DNA of 64,000 bases. Origin: Photorhabdus akhurstii (GTDB lineage Bacteria > Pseudomonadota > Gammaproteobacteria > Enterobacterales > Enterobacteriaceae). The stretch lies in NCBI RefSeq assembly GCF_018448925.1, contig NZ_RCWE01000003.1:124001-188000 (forward strand), written 5' to 3'. Shown here one piece after another: positions 62,240 through 64,000 of this stretch. The position numbers and the translations under genes were made by a program. The notes below the pieces were generated by a model. It ran no database searches and had not been told where the DNA came from. It saw nothing but the letters and a program-made list of their open reading frames with translations. The first letter of the stretch is position 1; every line of letters begins with the position of its first letter.

Positions 62240-63754
62240 ATGTCACAACAACAACAGGGTGCTGAACAGGCTCCCGATTTAAATAATGAACTGCAAACTC
62301 GCCGCGAAAAACTGGCTACTTTACGGGAAAATGGTATTGCGTTCCCGAATGATTTCCGTCGTGAAAATATTTCAGAAGATTTGCACGCCAAATACGACGA
62401 CAAAACTCAGGAAGAGCTGGAAGCACTGAATATTGAAGTGACGGTTGGCGGTCGTATGATGACTCGCCGCATCATGGGTAAGGCTTCTTTTGTAACGCTA
62501 CAAGATATGGGCGGTCGTATTCAGTTATATGTTGCCCGTGACGATCTGCCTGAAGGTATTTATAACGAACAGTTTAAAAAATGGGATCTGGGAGACATTC
62601 TGGGTGCGCGTGGCAAACTGTTTAAAACTAAAACCGGTGAACTTTCTATTCACTGTACCGAACTGCGTTTGCTGACAAAAGCGCTGCGCCCATTGCCGGA
62701 TAAATTCCACGGTTTGGCTGATCAGGAAACTCGTTACCGCCAGCGTTATCTGGATCTGATCGCCAACGAAGAATCGCGCAAAACTTTCCAAATTCGCTCT
62801 CAGGTCTTATCGGCCCTGCGTAGCTTTATGGTCAGTAAAGGATTTATGGAAGTGGAAACGCCAATGATGCAGGTTATTCCTGGCGGCGCCTCGGCACGTC
62901 CATTCATTACTCACCACAATGCGCTGGATATTGATATGTATCTGCGTATTGCGCCGGAACTTTACCTGAAACGTCTGGTTGTTGGTGGTTTTGAGCGTGT
63001 GTTTGAAATTAACCGCAACTTCCGTAATGAAGGCGTATCTCCGCGCCATAACCCTGAGTTCACCATGATGGAACTCTACATGGCGTATGCGGATTACAAA
63101 GATCTGATCGTCCTGATAGAAGAGCTGTTCCGCACGCTGACGCAGAATATTTTGGGGAATACTCTGGTTAAATATGGCGAGCAGGAATTCGATTTCGGTA
63201 AACCATTTGCCCAAATGACCATGAAAGAGGCCATCTGCAAATATCGTCCTGAAACCAACATGGCTGATTTGGATGATATGGATAAAGCGGTGGCTATCGC
63301 TGAATCTCTTGGCATTGAAGTGGAAAAAGGTTGGGGTCTTGGTCGTGTTCAGTGTGAAATCTTTGAAGAAACGGCTGAAAGCCATCTGATTCAACCAACA
63401 TTTATCACTGAATATCCGGCAGAAGTTTCTCCGCTAGCGCGTCGTAATGATGCAAATCCATTTATCACTGACCGTTTTGAATTCTTTATTGGTGGACGTG
63501 AGATTGGCAACGGCTTCTCAGAGTTGAATGATGCCGAAGATCAAGCGGAACGTTTTGCTGAACAGGTTCGCCAGAAAGACGAAGGCGATGACGAAGCCAT
63601 GTTCTACGATGAAGATTATGTAACGGCTTTGGAACACGGTATGCCGCCAACAGCTGGCTTGGGTATTGGTATTGACCGTATGATTATGTTGCTGACAAAT
63701 AGCCATACCATCCGTGACGTCATTCTATTCCCGGCAATGCGCCCGCAGAAATAA
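62240..63754 (+). CDS. lysS: Lysyl-tRNA synthetase (class II)
   Basis: 504 residues, 9 nt after prfB. OB-fold anticodon domain ([20 protein letters not shown]), class II motif 2 ([20 protein letters not shown]) and motif 3 ([13 protein letters not shown]). Confidence 0.97.
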   Translation: MSQQQQGAEQAPDLNNELQTRREKLATLRENGIAFPNDFRRENISEDLHAKYDDKTQEELEALNIEVTVGGRMMTRRIMGKASFVTLQDMGGRIQLYVARDDLPEGIYNEQFKKWDLGDILGARGKLFKTKTGELSIHCTELRLLTKALRPLPDKFHGLADQETRYRQRYLDLIANEESRKTFQIRSQVLSALRSFMVSKGFMEVETPMMQVIPGGASARPFITHHNALDIDMYLRIAPELYLKRLVVGGFERVFEINRNFRNEGVSPRHNPEFTMMELYMAYADYKDLIVLIEELFRTLTQNILGNTLVKYGEQEFDFGKPFAQMTMKEAICKYRPETNMADLDDMDKAVAIAESLGIEVEKGWGLGRVQCEIFEETAESHLIQPTFITEYPAEVSPLARRNDANPFITDRFEFFIGGREIGNGFSELNDAEDQAERFAEQVRQKDEGDDEAMFYDEDYVTALEHGMPPTAGLGIGIDRMIMLLTNSHTIRDVILFPAMRPQK

Positions 63755-63780
63755 CAGCTTGAATTAAATTTTAAATTCCA

Positions 63781-63815
63781 ACTCCCCTGTAGCATAACTG
63801 CCAGGGGAGTTTTTA
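63781..63815 (+). terminator. Rho-independent terminator after lysS
   Basis: ACTCCCCTG (63781-63789) pairs with CAGGGGAGT (63802-63810), followed by TTTTATTTT. Confidence 0.9.
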
Positions 63816-63904
63816 TTTTCAACTGCCTTAAATATAGACAACTGAAACAGATAATGGCTTGCTGATGCCAACGAAGTCGCTATAATAATTTATGTTATCC
63901 TTAA

Positions 63905-63978
63905 GCGAGCGTAGTTCAATGGCAGAACGAGAGCTTCCCAAGCTCTATACGAGGGTTCGATTCCCTTCGCTCGCTCCA
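63905..63978 (+). tRNA. glyU: tRNA-Gly(CCC)
   Basis: 74 nt with encoded CCA. Acceptor GCGAGCG / CGCTCGC, anticodon loop TTCCCAA giving anticodon CCC, T-loop GGTTCGATTCC. Nearly identical to E. coli glyU apart from compensating acceptor changes. Confidence 0.97.
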
Positions 63979-64000
63979 GTTCTGTATTCTTTCTAGAAAA

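Noticed and set aside
63905-63978. tRNA-Gly as an attachment site of an island
   Set aside because: No integrase gene or duplicated tRNA 3' end is visible in the window, and conserved core genes lie on the visible side.

Overview
The window looks like a Photorhabdus-type chromosome (Morganellaceae). It has AT-rich DNA and several 127-bp ERIC elements. The right end carries the enterobacterial order ygfZ / sdhE-ygfX / fldB / xerD-dsbC-recJ-prfB-lysS followed by tRNA-Gly(CCC). The accessory content is that of an insect pathogen: orphan contact-dependent inhibition modules, specialised-metabolite genes and repeat-rich paralogue arrays. The genus call is inference from content, not a database match.

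Region 1 (1-18.3 kb, + strand) is a graveyard and reservoir of orphan CdiA C-terminal toxin/immunity modules. Two linker ('pretoxin') families recur. Family A is a hydrophobic segment with a conserved CKTNPALC motif, and family B is built around AIIPGAGDAAGK. Each is fused to a different C-terminal toxin (two deaminases, a DUF6883 domain, PD-(D/E)XK-like nucleases, others unassigned) followed by a small immunity gene and often a hairpin. Several modules are broken by frameshifts in short G tracts, by fused deletion junctions or by stops. One toxin-immunity pair is duplicated over about 0.9 kb. Short decayed IS3-like pieces sit at several module junctions. A broken IS630 transposase closes the region (18.3-19.4 kb).

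Region 2 (19.9-26.5 kb, - strand) is bracketed by two inverted ERIC elements. It reads as an unusual RiPP (ribosomally made, modified peptide) cluster. A 40-residue Cys-free precursor peptide gene too short for ordinary gene callers (24701-24823) has a strong ribosome site and a palindromic leader. Behind it come a small protein, a cobalamin-type radical SAM enzyme, a DUF692/MNIO-like TIM barrel, a candidate partner protein and an MFS exporter. A JmjC-type hydroxylase lies just upstream. This is my best candidate for an undescribed system.

Region 3 (27.7-36.2 kb, + strand) is a tight operon. PapA, PapB and PapC homologues convert chorismate to 4-aminophenylpyruvate (hence 4-aminophenylalanine). 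With them are an alpha-oxoamine synthase, a PrmC-like methyltransferase fold, a DAO-type flavoenzyme and a 14-TM exporter.

Region 4 (36.2-54.5 kb, + strand) holds six paralogous 414-441-residue proteins. Each has the same N-terminal domain of about 200 residues, then a Gly-X-X/GGN repeat tail. They sit in two groups of three around a single-module reducing polyketide synthase (KS-AT-DH-KR-ACP). Each paralogue has a conserved leader of about 360 bp with a 12-bp palindrome and stem-loops at fixed distance from the start codon. A decayed PKS 3' end after the sixth copy suggests the whole [3 paralogues + PKS] block was once duplicated.

Region 5 (54.5-64 kb) is conserved core chromosome: HD hydrolase, ygfZ, sdhE, ygfX, fldB, xerD, dsbC, recJ, prfB (with its programmed +1 frameshift), lysS and a glyU-type tRNA.
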